From: Chitinophagales bacterium
Lineage (GTDB): Bacteria > Bacteroidota > Bacteroidia > Chitinophagales > BACL12
Direction of reading: 5' to 3'
Assembly (NCBI GenBank): GCA_019694895.1
Contig: JAIBBA010000016.1
Coordinates: 1 to 35,625, forward strand
DNA: 35,625 bases
Numbering within the stretch: position 1 is the stretch's first letter; the number at the start of each line of letters is the position of its first letter. Both the position numbers and the translations under genes were made by a program. This document shows, piece after piece, positions 1-6,778 of this stretch. Under the pieces are notes generated by a model that was not told where the DNA came from, did no database searches, and saw nothing but the letters and a program-made list of their open reading frames with translations.

Positions 1-100
1 ATTTGTTTCGATTGTTGTAGAGTGAGGTTTTCGGTATTTGATATTCAATTGTTCTATTCATAACACTAAGCGCTTAAAGGTTAAACTTTTACTGCCGAAG
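1..100. repeat. Truncated left-edge copy of the cassette interior
   Basis: Bases 1-100 match 159-258 with one mismatch that I can see (ttctattcat against ttcttttcat). The copied stretch is the part of the GxxExxY cassette that follows its left inverted repeat, including the 3' end of the gene. At base 101 the match stops and the sequence runs straight into the left inverted repeat of the next cassette. This is the remnant of a fourth array member that extends beyond the window. Confidence 0.9.
58..100 (-). pseudogene. C-terminal remnant of a second GxxExxY gene
   Basis: On the minus strand this stretch encodes FGSKSLTFKRLVL followed by TGA, identical to the C-terminus of the intact gene at 216-599. 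The upstream part of the gene is missing: base 101 onward is the inverted repeat of the next cassette. It is a 13-codon fragment left by recombination or deletion within the array, not an expressed gene. Confidence 0.8.
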
Positions 101-215
101 ATGTCTGAATCACGGATTAGACGGATTAATGGATTTCACGGATTAATGCATTACATGGATTTGTTTCGATTGTTGTAGAGTGAGGTTTTCGGTATTTGAT
201 ATTCAATTGTTCTTT

Positions 216-599
216 TCATAACACTAAGCGCTTAAAGGTTAAACTTTTACTGCCGAAGTTGATGAGTAGTCCTACTTCTAGTTTGTAGGCCTTAAGGTAG
301 TTTAGGGCTTGAGCTAGATGCACATCTTCTAGCTGAATAATTGCTTTGAGTTCAACCAAGATTTTGCCCTCAACCACAAAATCAGCCCTGCGTGTGCCTA
401 TGGGAACTTCCAATTCCTTGTAATAAATATCCTGTTCAATCTCTCTGGCAAATTCCAATCCCGCTTTGCGCATTTCATACGCTAAAGCCCTTTGGTAAAT
501 GACCTCTTGAAAGCCGTTGCCCAAGAATTTATGCACTTCAAACGAAGCACCAATGATTTTCTCCGAAATGTCCTTATACCTCAATTCTCCAATCATCAT
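216..599 (-). CDS. GxxExxY family protein (PD-(D/E)XK nuclease fold)
   Basis: A protein of 127 residues. The family signature is seen as GFQEVIY near residues 29-35. A RADFVVEGKILVELKA stretch near residues 71-86 supplies the D...ExK pattern of the PD-(D/E)XK fold, and the conserved tail FGSKSLTFKRLVL closes the protein. The length is normal and the gene looks intact. Two adjacent ATGs open it (599 and 596). The biochemical role of the family is not settled; nuclease activity is inferred from the fold. It is the sole gene of an inverted-repeat-bounded cassette. The upstream 82 bp are very AT-rich and hold only a poor -7 match (TTTATTTG). Confidence 0.9.
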   Translation of the reverse strand: MMIGELRYKDISEKIIGASFEVHKFLGNGFQEVIYQRALAYEMRKAGLEFAREIEQDIYYKELEVPIGTRRADFVVEGKILVELKAIIQLEDVHLAQALNYLKAYKLEVGLLINFGSKSLTFKRLVL

Positions 600-681
600 G
601 CAAATAAAATTTAAATATAATTTATTTACTAAATAATTTCATATTCAATATAAATCTGCAAGTATACATACAATTAGTCTT

Positions 682-744
682 AAAAAATCCGTCTAATCTT
701 TAAATCTGTGTAATCTCTAAATCCTTGTAATCCGTGATTCAGAC
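682..744. repeat. 17-bp tandem units ending in the inverted repeat (2 units)
   Basis: After aaaaaatccgtc come two 17-bp units (taatctYtaaatcYNtg) and then taatccgtgattcagac, which is also 17 nt and is the terminal inverted repeat. The terminal repeat therefore looks like the last member of the tandem series. The same block has four units in cassette B (to 1148) and three in cassette C (to 1536). Confidence 0.8.
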
Positions 745-871
745 AATAATAGCCCATTATTTTTGTGTTCGTGTGTTCATGTGCCCATGTGTTCTTGAGC
801 GCAAGCAGGAGTGTTTTTTCGCTCCGGTTTTCAAGTGAGATACTCGGAATCCGGTCATTGCTTTTAAGGTT

Positions 872-1148
872 GTCTGAATCACGGATTGGACGGATTAATG
901 GATTTCACGGATTTAAGAATTTATAGGGGAGCGGTCTAAGCATTCAGACCTTCGCGCACTAATGGATTATTCAAGTGCTGTTAATGTGCAATTTATTGTA
1001 TGTCTTCTCAATAAAAATAATTTTCATTAGAAATCCACCTCTAATTGGTTAAAAAAATCCGTCTAATCTCTAAATCTGTATAATCTCTAAATCTGTATAA
1101 TCTTTAAATCTGCATAATCTTTAAATCTGTGTAATCCGTGATTCAGAC
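872..1148. mobile_element. Non-coding inverted-repeat cassette B
   Basis: It is bounded by 16-bp inverted repeats, GTCTGAATCACGGATT at 872-887 and its complement at 1133-1148. The inside holds no convincing ORF. It includes a small hairpin (ggtct...agacc) and four 17-bp units before the right end. It has the appearance of a miniature, non-autonomous derivative of cassette A; that relationship is inference. Confidence 0.6.
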
Positions 1149-1276
1149 AATAATTGCACATTATTTATTTTGTTCGTGTGTTCATATGCGCATGTGATCT
1201 TGAGCGCAAGCAGGAGTGTTTTTTCGCTCCGGTTTTCAAGTGAGATACTTAGAAGCCGGCCATTGCTTTTAAAGAT

Positions 1277-1536
1277 GTCTGAATCACGGATTGGACGGAT
1301 TAATGGATTTCACGGATTTAAGAATTTATAGGGGAGCGGTCTAAGCATTCAGACCTTCGCGCACTAATGAATTATTCAAATGATGTTAATGTGCAATTTT
1401 TTGCATGTCTTCTCAATAAAAATAATTTTCATTAGAAATCCACCTCTAATTAGTTAAAAAAATCCGTCTAATCTCTAAATCTGTATAATCTTTAAATCTG
1501 TGTAATCTCTAAATCTGTGTAATCCGTGATTCAGAC
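1277..1536. mobile_element. Non-coding inverted-repeat cassette C
   Basis: It has the same ends as cassette B (1277-1292 and 1521-1536) and nearly the same interior, with three 17-bp units instead of four. The 12 bases after its right end still resemble those after cassette B, then similarity stops, which marks the edge of the array. From 1546 to the gene at 1780 I see no feature with confidence. Confidence 0.6.
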
Positions 1537-1779
1537 AACAATTGCACACGGATTTTTTAATCAGACTCTAATTTAATTTAGTGATGCCATACATTACTTC
1601 CTATAACTTGACGTGCTTAAACCTTCCCGACCTAGCGAATTTCACTATCGAATTGACAAATTTGTTAGTTGCCATCGCCCTATATTTCCACACCTTCCGG
1701 TCCTTCTCGCGAATTCCCGTAATCTCTCCATATTGTATTTGTAAACCATTTTTACTAATTTTATATAAAATTCAATCAC

Positions 1780-2610
1780 ATGAACACATTCGACCGCATG
1801 GGCAATGGCTGGAAAATCTCGATGGCAGGGTTTTCGGTAATTCGCAAAAACAAACAATTATTAGTTTTTCCAATCCTTTCAGGAGCGGTAATGTTATTGA
1901 TCATCGCCACTTTTATATTCGCAATGTTGGGTTCCGATTTCGGGCAAGTACAACACCTGCTCGACAATGGTAATCCAATGCGATATTTTATTTTGTTTGT
2001 TTATTACCTCATTAGCTATTTTGTAGTTGTGTTCTTCAACATGGCATTAATTCACTGTGCCCGCCTTTATTTTCAAGGTAAGACACCAACAATTTCCGAT
2101 GGACTTAATTTCAGCATGAGCCGCATAGGGGTGATTTTTTCTTGGGCCTTGGTAGCGGCGACGGTTGGTTTGATTTTGCGATCAATTCAGGAAAAGGTAG
2201 GCATAGTAGGTAAGATAATTACCGGTCTTGTTGGCCTTGTATGGAGTGTTGCTACATTTTTTGTGGTCCCGGTACTGGCATATGAAAATTTGCGCCCTAT
2301 TGATGCAGTAAAGCGTTCTGCTCAAATTATGCGCGAAAAATGGGGTGAAAGCATTGGTGCCGGTTTTAGTTTACTTGTATTTAATCTTCTCGGCTTATTA
2401 TTGGTAGCTGTACCTTTATTCTTTATCGGCTCGCTAATAAGCACACTTGCTTCCATGATACTCGCTTTTCTTGGTGTTCTAATTGTTACCACAATAAGTA
2501 GCGCTGCACAAACAATTTTTATCAGCGCCGCTTATTTAAAAATCAACAATGAAGAGATAGAAGGCTTTGATGATGATACGATTGACGGATTGTTTTACCG
2601 CAAGGACTAA
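1780..2610 (+). CDS. DUF6159-type multi-pass membrane protein
   Basis: A protein of 276 residues. The opening (WKISMAGFSVIRKNKQLLVFPILSG) followed by several hydrophobic segments matches what I recall of the DUF6159 family. Segments lie near residues 31-50, 67-90, 112-130, 145-165, 195-225 and 228-250. The motif YENLRPIDAVKRSAQIMREKWGE between the fourth and fifth segments resembles the amphipathic stretch of glycerophosphodiester-phosphodiesterase-associated membrane domains. The function is unknown. The stop overlaps the start of the next gene by one base, so the two are probably co-translated. No strong promoter match is visible upstream. Confidence 0.8.
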   Translation: MNTFDRMGNGWKISMAGFSVIRKNKQLLVFPILSGAVMLLIIATFIFAMLGSDFGQVQHLLDNGNPMRYFILFVYYLISYFVVVFFNMALIHCARLYFQGKTPTISDGLNFSMSRIGVIFSWALVAATVGLILRSIQEKVGIVGKIITGLVGLVWSVATFFVVPVLAYENLRPIDAVKRSAQIMREKWGESIGAGFSLLVFNLLGLLLVAVPLFFIGSLISTLASMILAFLGVLIVTTISSAAQTIFISAAYLKINNEEIEGFDDDTIDGLFYRKD

Positions 2611-3167
2611 TGGAAACACCAATTCAATCTATTCCTCCAATAGATCGTTTTGAACCCGGCTCGTTTTCCACAACGAAGTCAAGGCCCTTTCCACCGCATG
2701 TTTTTGTGGTGGTCTTTATTATTGTAGTTGGAATGTTCCTCAATATGACTAGCCCGATACCGGCGCTTTTACTTGCAATGGTAGATTTCGGATTATTATC
2801 TATGCGATCGGGTGTAGAGGTGTTGATTAATGCAAAATCATACAGTGATTTTACCAGCATCTATGGGATTAAATTCGGTAAATGGAAATCTTTAGGTGAA
2901 TATGATTTCATACTGATTACCCGCATTAATAAACGTAGAAACGCAATGATGAATATAGCGTATGGCGTTTCTTATGGTGATGTTTTCTTCGATATGGATT
3001 TGATTACAAAAGGTGATAGAGACGTGTTGTTAAATCGCTTGGGCGAAAGAGAAATTGTAATTGATAAGGCAATCCAAATTGGTCAATATTTCGATTTACG
3101 TGTTGTGGAAAGAGTGGATGGAGATTATCAGGTAGTTTTTGAACCGGAAAAGAAGGTGGTCAAATAA
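2610..3167 (+). CDS. Hypothetical membrane-anchored protein
   Basis: A protein of 185 residues. I do not recognise a family. The N-terminus is cytosolic-looking and proline-rich. A hydrophobic hairpin follows at about residues 29-65, then a soluble C-terminal part of about 120 residues rich in beta-type sequence. The shape, a two-helix anchor plus a small globular domain, resembles PH-like or YdbT-like membrane proteins, but I see no diagnostic motif. It starts within the stop codon of the DUF6159-type gene (TAATG), so a shared transcript and linked function are likely. Confidence 0.7.
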   Translation: METPIQSIPPIDRFEPGSFSTTKSRPFPPHVFVVVFIIVVGMFLNMTSPIPALLLAMVDFGLLSMRSGVEVLINAKSYSDFTSIYGIKFGKWKSLGEYDFILITRINKRRNAMMNIAYGVSYGDVFFDMDLITKGDRDVLLNRLGEREIVIDKAIQIGQYFDLRVVERVDGDYQVVFEPEKKVVK

Positions 3168-3256
3168 TGCAAAATTTTATGACAGCTGAAACAAAACGCA
3201 GTTTAATTTTTTCTGTTCTGCCAAAATTCGCATACACTATATATTGCCATCACTTT

Positions 3257-4708
3257 TTATTTCTTTCTCTCCATCTCAGAAATACTGTTTCCTAAAGTTC
3301 CTTTGATTAACCCTCGGCAATTCTTGCTACCGCAATGGCATTCAAACGGTTCCATGTGCTCATCTAAAAATGTAGCGTAATCAAGTGTAAGTTCTTCACC
3401 ACATGAAATATTGCGCAGTGCTACAACATCCAAACCATCGTATGCCGTAGATGGCTCGCAGCTGTGATTTTGTGGCGCCCAGGCATTGGGGTCATTATCC
3501 CACAATAAAAACACTTCATTGCTTATCGGATAGGCATATCTCCTAAAAACTAATTGCATGTCTTCAGGCCAATGTGTTTCTACGTGTCGCCGTGTGGTGA
3601 TGCGCTGTGATGCTTCTTCACCATGAAAAATCACTTCGCCCTTCTCAATATCACGTGTCGCATAAATACCATATCCTGTGCGCGCATTTCCTTTTAAACA
3701 AAATGGTTTATGTGTTCGACGATAACGCGCCATCCCTTCATCAATAATAGCACGTAAAAAACCTTCCTGTCCAATACCGTCTTCGCGCAAAATATAATCT
3801 GCTGATCCCTCATATCCGTCGCTATAAAAAACGGAACAGGTGAAATTGATCTCCAAAAAATAAAGGTCGCCTTTATCATCCATTCTGAAATCTAATCGGG
3901 CGTAACCAACTCCGTTGAAGCCTGTAAATATTAAGCGAGTGGCGTCTTGCAACTTTTTAATGATAGCAGCATCCGTGACAGGTATATTGGCGTTAGGATG
4001 TAATTCTGATGTCTTCAGCGCATAGGTTTTGAAAGCAAATCCTTCGGGAAAAATATACTCTATGGGTTGTAAAACCTTTGCAGCGCCATTTTCATCGGGT
4101 GAGGCTATTACCAGTGCTGTAAACTCTCTGCCGGCAATATATTCTTCCACCAACAAAGGACCGTATTCTTCAATAATTGATTCGGCCTTTTTCTTTAATG
4201 CTGTTACATCATGCACCAGTGACTTTTCATCAACCCCCAAACTATCTCCTGCTTTTGATGGTTTTACAAATAAAGGAAACTGAAGTTGTGATGCAATGGA
4301 ATCTATCTCATCAAGGTTTTGTAATAATACAAATGCTGGCGTTTTTACACCGCATGTAAATGCTACATATTTCATTAACTCCTTGGTAGGATCGTAGAGT
4401 AATGATGAAGGTCCGGTAAAAGGCAAGCCCAGCAATTCCATGCAATAAATCACATCAATTGACGGAATACTCCAATCTAAATAACCTTCACACAGGTTTA
4501 CATAAATATCGTAGCCCTTTTTCTTAAGTTCACGTAACTGCTTGTAGGTAGTAAGCTTATTTAAAAAAACGTGATCTACAATTGCATTTGGCAATAGCGG
4601 TTGAAGATTGCGAGGGGGATCGTAGTATTGATAATCTACATCGCTGGTTGAATAATCCGGTTGCAAAACACATACTTTGAATGGCGCTACACTGCTCATG
4701 AAATTCAA
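3257..4708 (-). CDS. ATP-grasp ligase fused to a SET-domain methyltransferase
   Basis: A protein of 483 residues with two domains. Residues 10-330 form a D-Ala-D-Ala-ligase-like ATP-grasp: K149-P150 with the flexible loop SKAGDSLG, VEEY at 187-190, RLDFRMD at 271-277 and the metal-binding LEIN at 285-288. Residues 335-466 form a SET domain: TGYGIYATRDIEKGE, NHSCEPS at 414-420, EELTLDY at 438-444, and a post-SET zinc motif CHCGSKNC (C457, C459, C464). Both active sites look intact. An ATP-grasp would form an amide or peptide bond, and SET proteins methylate lysine amines using S-adenosylmethionine. The real substrates are unknown. It is the second gene of an operon, 33 bp after an ATP-grasp gene. 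Codon 1 or codon 4 could be the start. Confidence 0.85.
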   Translation of the reverse strand: MNFMSSVAPFKVCVLQPDYSTSDVDYQYYDPPRNLQPLLPNAIVDHVFLNKLTTYKQLRELKKKGYDIYVNLCEGYLDWSIPSIDVIYCMELLGLPFTGPSSLLYDPTKELMKYVAFTCGVKTPAFVLLQNLDEIDSIASQLQFPLFVKPSKAGDSLGVDEKSLVHDVTALKKKAESIIEEYGPLLVEEYIAGREFTALVIASPDENGAAKVLQPIEYIFPEGFAFKTYALKTSELHPNANIPVTDAAIIKKLQDATRLIFTGFNGVGYARLDFRMDDKGDLYFLEINFTCSVFYSDGYEGSADYILREDGIGQEGFLRAIIDEGMARYRRTHKPFCLKGNARTGYGIYATRDIEKGEVIFHGEEASQRITTRRHVETHWPEDMQLVFRRYAYPISNEVFLLWDNDPNAWAPQNHSCEPSTAYDGLDVVALRNISCGEELTLDYATFLDEHMEPFECHCGSKNCRGLIKGTLGNSISEMERKK

Positions 4709-4741
4709 CCGATTTATAATGATGCTTATTTATTGATTTTT

Positions 4742-5929
4742 TTATGCTTCGCGATATGACTTCTGCAATTTTCTAACGCGATTCTTTTTCATCCAACGAT
4801 ATGTGGCATCATTGATGATCTCAACTACCATTTGAGCAAATGATTTATTACTCATGCGCAAAATCGCACCAATGGAAGTATAATCTTCATCCTCACTTAA
4901 ACCGCATTGTGCGTTCACTTCCAGCACGCCAATTTCACCGGTATGCTTGTCCATGCGCAGGTCTACCCGCGTATAACCCTTGCCGCCAACCGATACATAG
5001 GCATCCCAACTGATGCGTTTCAATTTACTGATGAGCGAACGTGCCGGTAAGGTGTAATTATAGAAATTATCGTTTTCCGGCATGGGTGTTTCGTCTTCAT
5101 ATATTTCCCATAGCCTGTCGAAAGAGAGAAATTTTTCCTTATCTGGGAGCGATGGATGAAATACGCGTTCAACCGGTGTATAAATCACACAATTTCGTGG
5201 TTGGTCAGAAGCGCCAATGATCATGGTGGTGTATTCCGGCCCATTGATATATTGCTCAACAACAATGCCTCCGGCCGATAATTGCCATCCGCGATAGCCA
5301 TCAAATATTTTATTGATTTGCTCTTTCAACTCTGTTTCATTCTCTACCACATTTTTTACATTCAATCCCATGCTCCCGCCAGAAACTGCTGGCTTTACGA
5401 TCAGCGGAGATCCTAATCGCTGAAATATGCCGCTGATGTCCTGATTGCGATCTGTTACCGCTTCCCATTTGGCAGTAGGCACTCCTGCAAGATCAAACGC
5501 CTCCTTCATGGTGATTTTGGAAGTCGTAATATCGTAGAAATATGCATCGGCGCCGGTATAAATGAGTTTGTGCTTTTCTAATGCATGCACCACCGATACG
5601 CCCGGTGCACCATTTACTTCATCGCCATCACAAATATTAAACACTACCGGAAATGATAAACCCGCATTTCTCTCCGCTGCAATATCGGCAATCACATTTT
5701 GGTAATTACCCATATTCACCGGCTGCCATTGCCATTGAATTTGCAACTGTCTAAAAGTCTTCGTGTATTCTTCTATACTTTGGGTGAAATCATAATAGTA
5801 ATCCAGGTTAGGATCTGATGTTTCAAGTTGCGGTGCCAAAACCCAAACTTTTAGTTGGTCTAAGGGTAGGGCATCATGTAGTAAAAATCGGGGGTCGGCG
5901 GTCGGGGCCAACTGTTGCTCCTGCTCCAT
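4742..5929 (-). CDS. ATP-grasp ligase (D-Ala-D-Ala ligase-like)
   Basis: A protein of 395 residues. The N-terminal preATP-grasp domain is followed by the ATP-grasp core: IVKPAVSGGSMG at 177-188, VVEQYI at 223-228, NGPEYTT at 229-235, RVDLRMD at 321-327 and VLEVNAQCG at 335-343. All nucleotide and magnesium ligands seem present. It is unlikely to be the housekeeping Ddl, because there is no cell-wall gene context, it has a long insert near 255-300, and it is paired with a second ATP-grasp protein fused to SET. The pair suggests stepwise ligation of two units onto one acceptor, then N-methylation; this is inference. It is the first gene of the operon, with a good promoter 27 bp upstream of the ATG. 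Confidence 0.85.
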   Translation of the reverse strand: MEQEQQLAPTADPRFLLHDALPLDQLKVWVLAPQLETSDPNLDYYYDFTQSIEEYTKTFRQLQIQWQWQPVNMGNYQNVIADIAAERNAGLSFPVVFNICDGDEVNGAPGVSVVHALEKHKLIYTGADAYFYDITTSKITMKEAFDLAGVPTAKWEAVTDRNQDISGIFQRLGSPLIVKPAVSGGSMGLNVKNVVENETELKEQINKIFDGYRGWQLSAGGIVVEQYINGPEYTTMIIGASDQPRNCVIYTPVERVFHPSLPDKEKFLSFDRLWEIYEDETPMPENDNFYNYTLPARSLISKLKRISWDAYVSVGGKGYTRVDLRMDKHTGEIGVLEVNAQCGLSEDEDYTSIGAILRMSNKSFAQMVVEIINDATYRWMKKNRVRKLQKSYREA

Positions 5930-5955
5930 GCAGTGGGGTAATGTTTTGGTTGATA

Positions 5956-5985
5956 TAAAGATACATTAAGTATGTATCCATGCAA
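5956..5985 (-). promoter_or_regulatory. Promoter of the ATP-grasp operon
   Basis: On the minus strand TTG (plus 5983-5985), 19 bp, then TATCTTTA (plus 5956-5963). This fits the Bacteroidota pattern TTG-N19-21-TAnnTTTG with one mismatch. It would start transcription near 5949, leaving a leader of about 20 nt before the ATG at 5929. Confidence 0.6.
5960..5978. promoter_or_regulatory. Candidate operator: GATACAT-N5-ATGTATC
   Basis: A perfect 7-bp inverted repeat with a 5-bp centre. It lies between the -33 and -7 elements of the ATP-grasp operon promoter and overlaps the -7 box, so a bound protein would block or remodel polymerase. The half-site differs from the TAAAGTA half-site before the Rrf2 gene, so which factor binds is open. 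Confidence 0.5.
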
Positions 5986-6002
5986 GATTATTGAGGTGGA
6001 TA

Positions 6003-6074
6003 ATGAAAAATATCCGACTACTAAATTTGGATGGCTTGCTTACCTTTGCCGTTGGCTTTTGGACTATAACCTGA
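6003..6074 (+). CDS. Possible 23-codon small ORF
   Basis: ATG at 6003 to TGA at 6074 encodes MKNIRLLNLDGLLTFAVGFW plus ITI-like last residues (three: T, I, T). A purine-rich GAGGTGG lies three bases before the ATG, and strong Shine-Dalgarno-like sequences are otherwise rare in this window. It lies in the divergent gap between the ATP-grasp operon and the Rrf2 gene. It could be a leader peptide, a tiny membrane peptide or chance. No homology is claimed. Confidence 0.15.
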   Translation: MKNIRLLNLDGLLTFAVGFWTIT

Positions 6075-6080
6075 TTTTTT

Positions 6081-6092
6081 GCCAAACTTGGC
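6081..6092. promoter_or_regulatory. 12-bp palindrome GCCAA-AC-TTGGC
   Basis: A perfect 5-bp inverted repeat with a 2-bp centre, in the 320-bp gap between the ATP-grasp operon and the Rrf2 gene. The loop is too short for an RNA hairpin, so a DNA-binding site is the more natural reading. It could also be chance. Confidence 0.2.
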
Positions 6093-6147
6093 TATGTGTT
6101 AGTATAATTGTTTAATTATCAATGCATTATAAAGCGATTTGCAAAAA

Positions 6148-6167
6148 TAAAGTAAGCGAATACTTTA
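6148..6167. promoter_or_regulatory. Candidate Rrf2 operator: TAAAGTA-N6-TACTTTA
   Basis: A perfect 7-bp inverted repeat with a 6-bp centre, ending 16 bp before the -7 box of the Rrf2-family gene. It therefore covers the position where the -33 element should be. Rrf2 proteins commonly repress their own promoter from dyads of about this size, so autoregulation is the simplest reading. Confidence 0.5.
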
Positions 6168-6183
6168 ATTATACTACAATCCA

Positions 6184-6191
6184 TATCTTTG
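6184..6191 (+). promoter_or_regulatory. -7 box TATCTTTG of the Rrf2-family gene
   Basis: A perfect TAnnTTTG match 58 bp before the ATG at 6250. No TTG lies at the expected -33 position, which is instead covered by the 7-bp-arm dyad. Confidence 0.5.
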
Positions 6192-6249
6192 GTTTAAATA
6201 ATGTATCGGGTGCTTCTAAGGTCACAAACATCTTATAAAAGTTTATGCA

Positions 6250-6681
6250 ATGCTGAGTGTATCATGTAAGGCAGCAATTAAAGCAGTAGTATTTCTGGGT
6301 GTTCAACATCAATCTAGCGAACGATACAGTATTGGAGAAATTGCTGCGGAAATAAATGAGAATAGTCATACCGTAGGCAAGCTGTTGCAAAAACTCACGC
6401 ATGCCGGCATCATCAACAGCATCAAAGGTCCGCACGGAGGATTTTATATCAGCGAACAACAAAGGCATAAACACGTTATCGATATAGTAGAAGCTATTGA
6501 TGGAAAGGAAGTTTTTTTAGAATGCGGATTAGGATTTAATAAATGTTCAGATTCGAAACCTTGTCCTTTTCATAACGACTTCAAGAAAGTGCGTGATCTG
6601 TTCACAGAAATGTGTCGCAAGAAAAAAATATGTGAACTCGACGAATCGGTAATTCGAGGAAATGCTTATTTGAGGGGATAA
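6250..6681 (+). CDS. Rrf2-family transcriptional regulator
   Basis: A protein of 143 residues, the normal Rrf2 length. The N-terminal winged helix-turn-helix (about 5-70) has the typical VGKLLQKLTHAGIINSIKGPHGGF segment, split here as helix (43-57) and wing (58-65). The cluster-binding loop carries C92, C99 and C105 (spacing C-x6-C-x5-C) in the ECGLG...CPFH context, so an iron-sulfur cluster is likely and the protein may sense redox state, iron or nitric oxide. C122 and C128 are extra. It is divergent from the ATP-grasp operon and followed by a separately promoted kinase gene. The upstream dyad suggests autoregulation. The target genes are unknown. Confidence 0.92.
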   Translation: MLSVSCKAAIKAVVFLGVQHQSSERYSIGEIAAEINENSHTVGKLLQKLTHAGIINSIKGPHGGFYISEQQRHKHVIDIVEAIDGKEVFLECGLGFNKCSDSKPCPFHNDFKKVRDLFTEMCRKKKICELDESVIRGNAYLRG

Positions 6682-6753
6682 CATGTTTAATGTGTAGATC
6701 ACAGTTGCTTCTATTCTGCAAAAGATTTTATATTATCTTTATAGTGCATACCA

Positions 6754-6761
6754 TACTTTTG
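6754..6761 (+). promoter_or_regulatory. -7 box TACTTTTG of the sensor kinase gene
   Basis: A perfect TAnnTTTG match 17 bp before the kinase ATG at 6779, giving a very short leader. No clear -33 TTG is visible. Confidence 0.45.
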
Positions 6762-6778
6762 ATCGATTCTGCACATCG

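Larger units (their letters stand above)
103..744. mobile_element. Inverted-repeat-bounded cassette A, carrying the GxxExxY gene
   Basis: The left end GTCTGAATCACGGATTA (103-119) and the right end (728-744) are perfect 17-bp inverted repeats. The right end is preceded by two 17-bp units of the form taatctYtaaatctgtg. The only gene inside is the GxxExxY ORF on the minus strand. Two further cassettes with the same ends follow (872-1148, 1277-1536). No transposase is present, so movement, if any, would rely on the encoded protein or a factor elsewhere. Calling it mobile is inference from repetition and end structure. Confidence 0.6.
745..1536. repeat. Tandem duplication with a 405-bp offset
   Basis: Copy 1 is about 745-1148 and copy 2 about 1149-1536. 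Matching landmarks sit exactly 405 bp apart: gagcgcaagcagg at 797 and 1202, tgtctgaatcacgg at 871 and 1276, aaaaaaatccgtc at 1051 and 1456. Each copy consists of a spacer of about 127 bp plus an inverted-repeat cassette. Copy 2 has one fewer 17-bp unit. Scattered substitutions show the duplication is not brand new. Confidence 0.9.

Noticed and set aside
1581-1973. Plus-strand ORF of 130 codons
   Set aside because: It overlaps the start of the DUF6159-type gene in another frame and shows no recognisable domain.
4742-5929. Housekeeping D-alanine-D-alanine ligase (ddl)
   Set aside because: It shares the ATP-grasp fold, but its pairing with an ATP-grasp-SET gene, its long insert and the lack of cell-wall neighbours argue against it.
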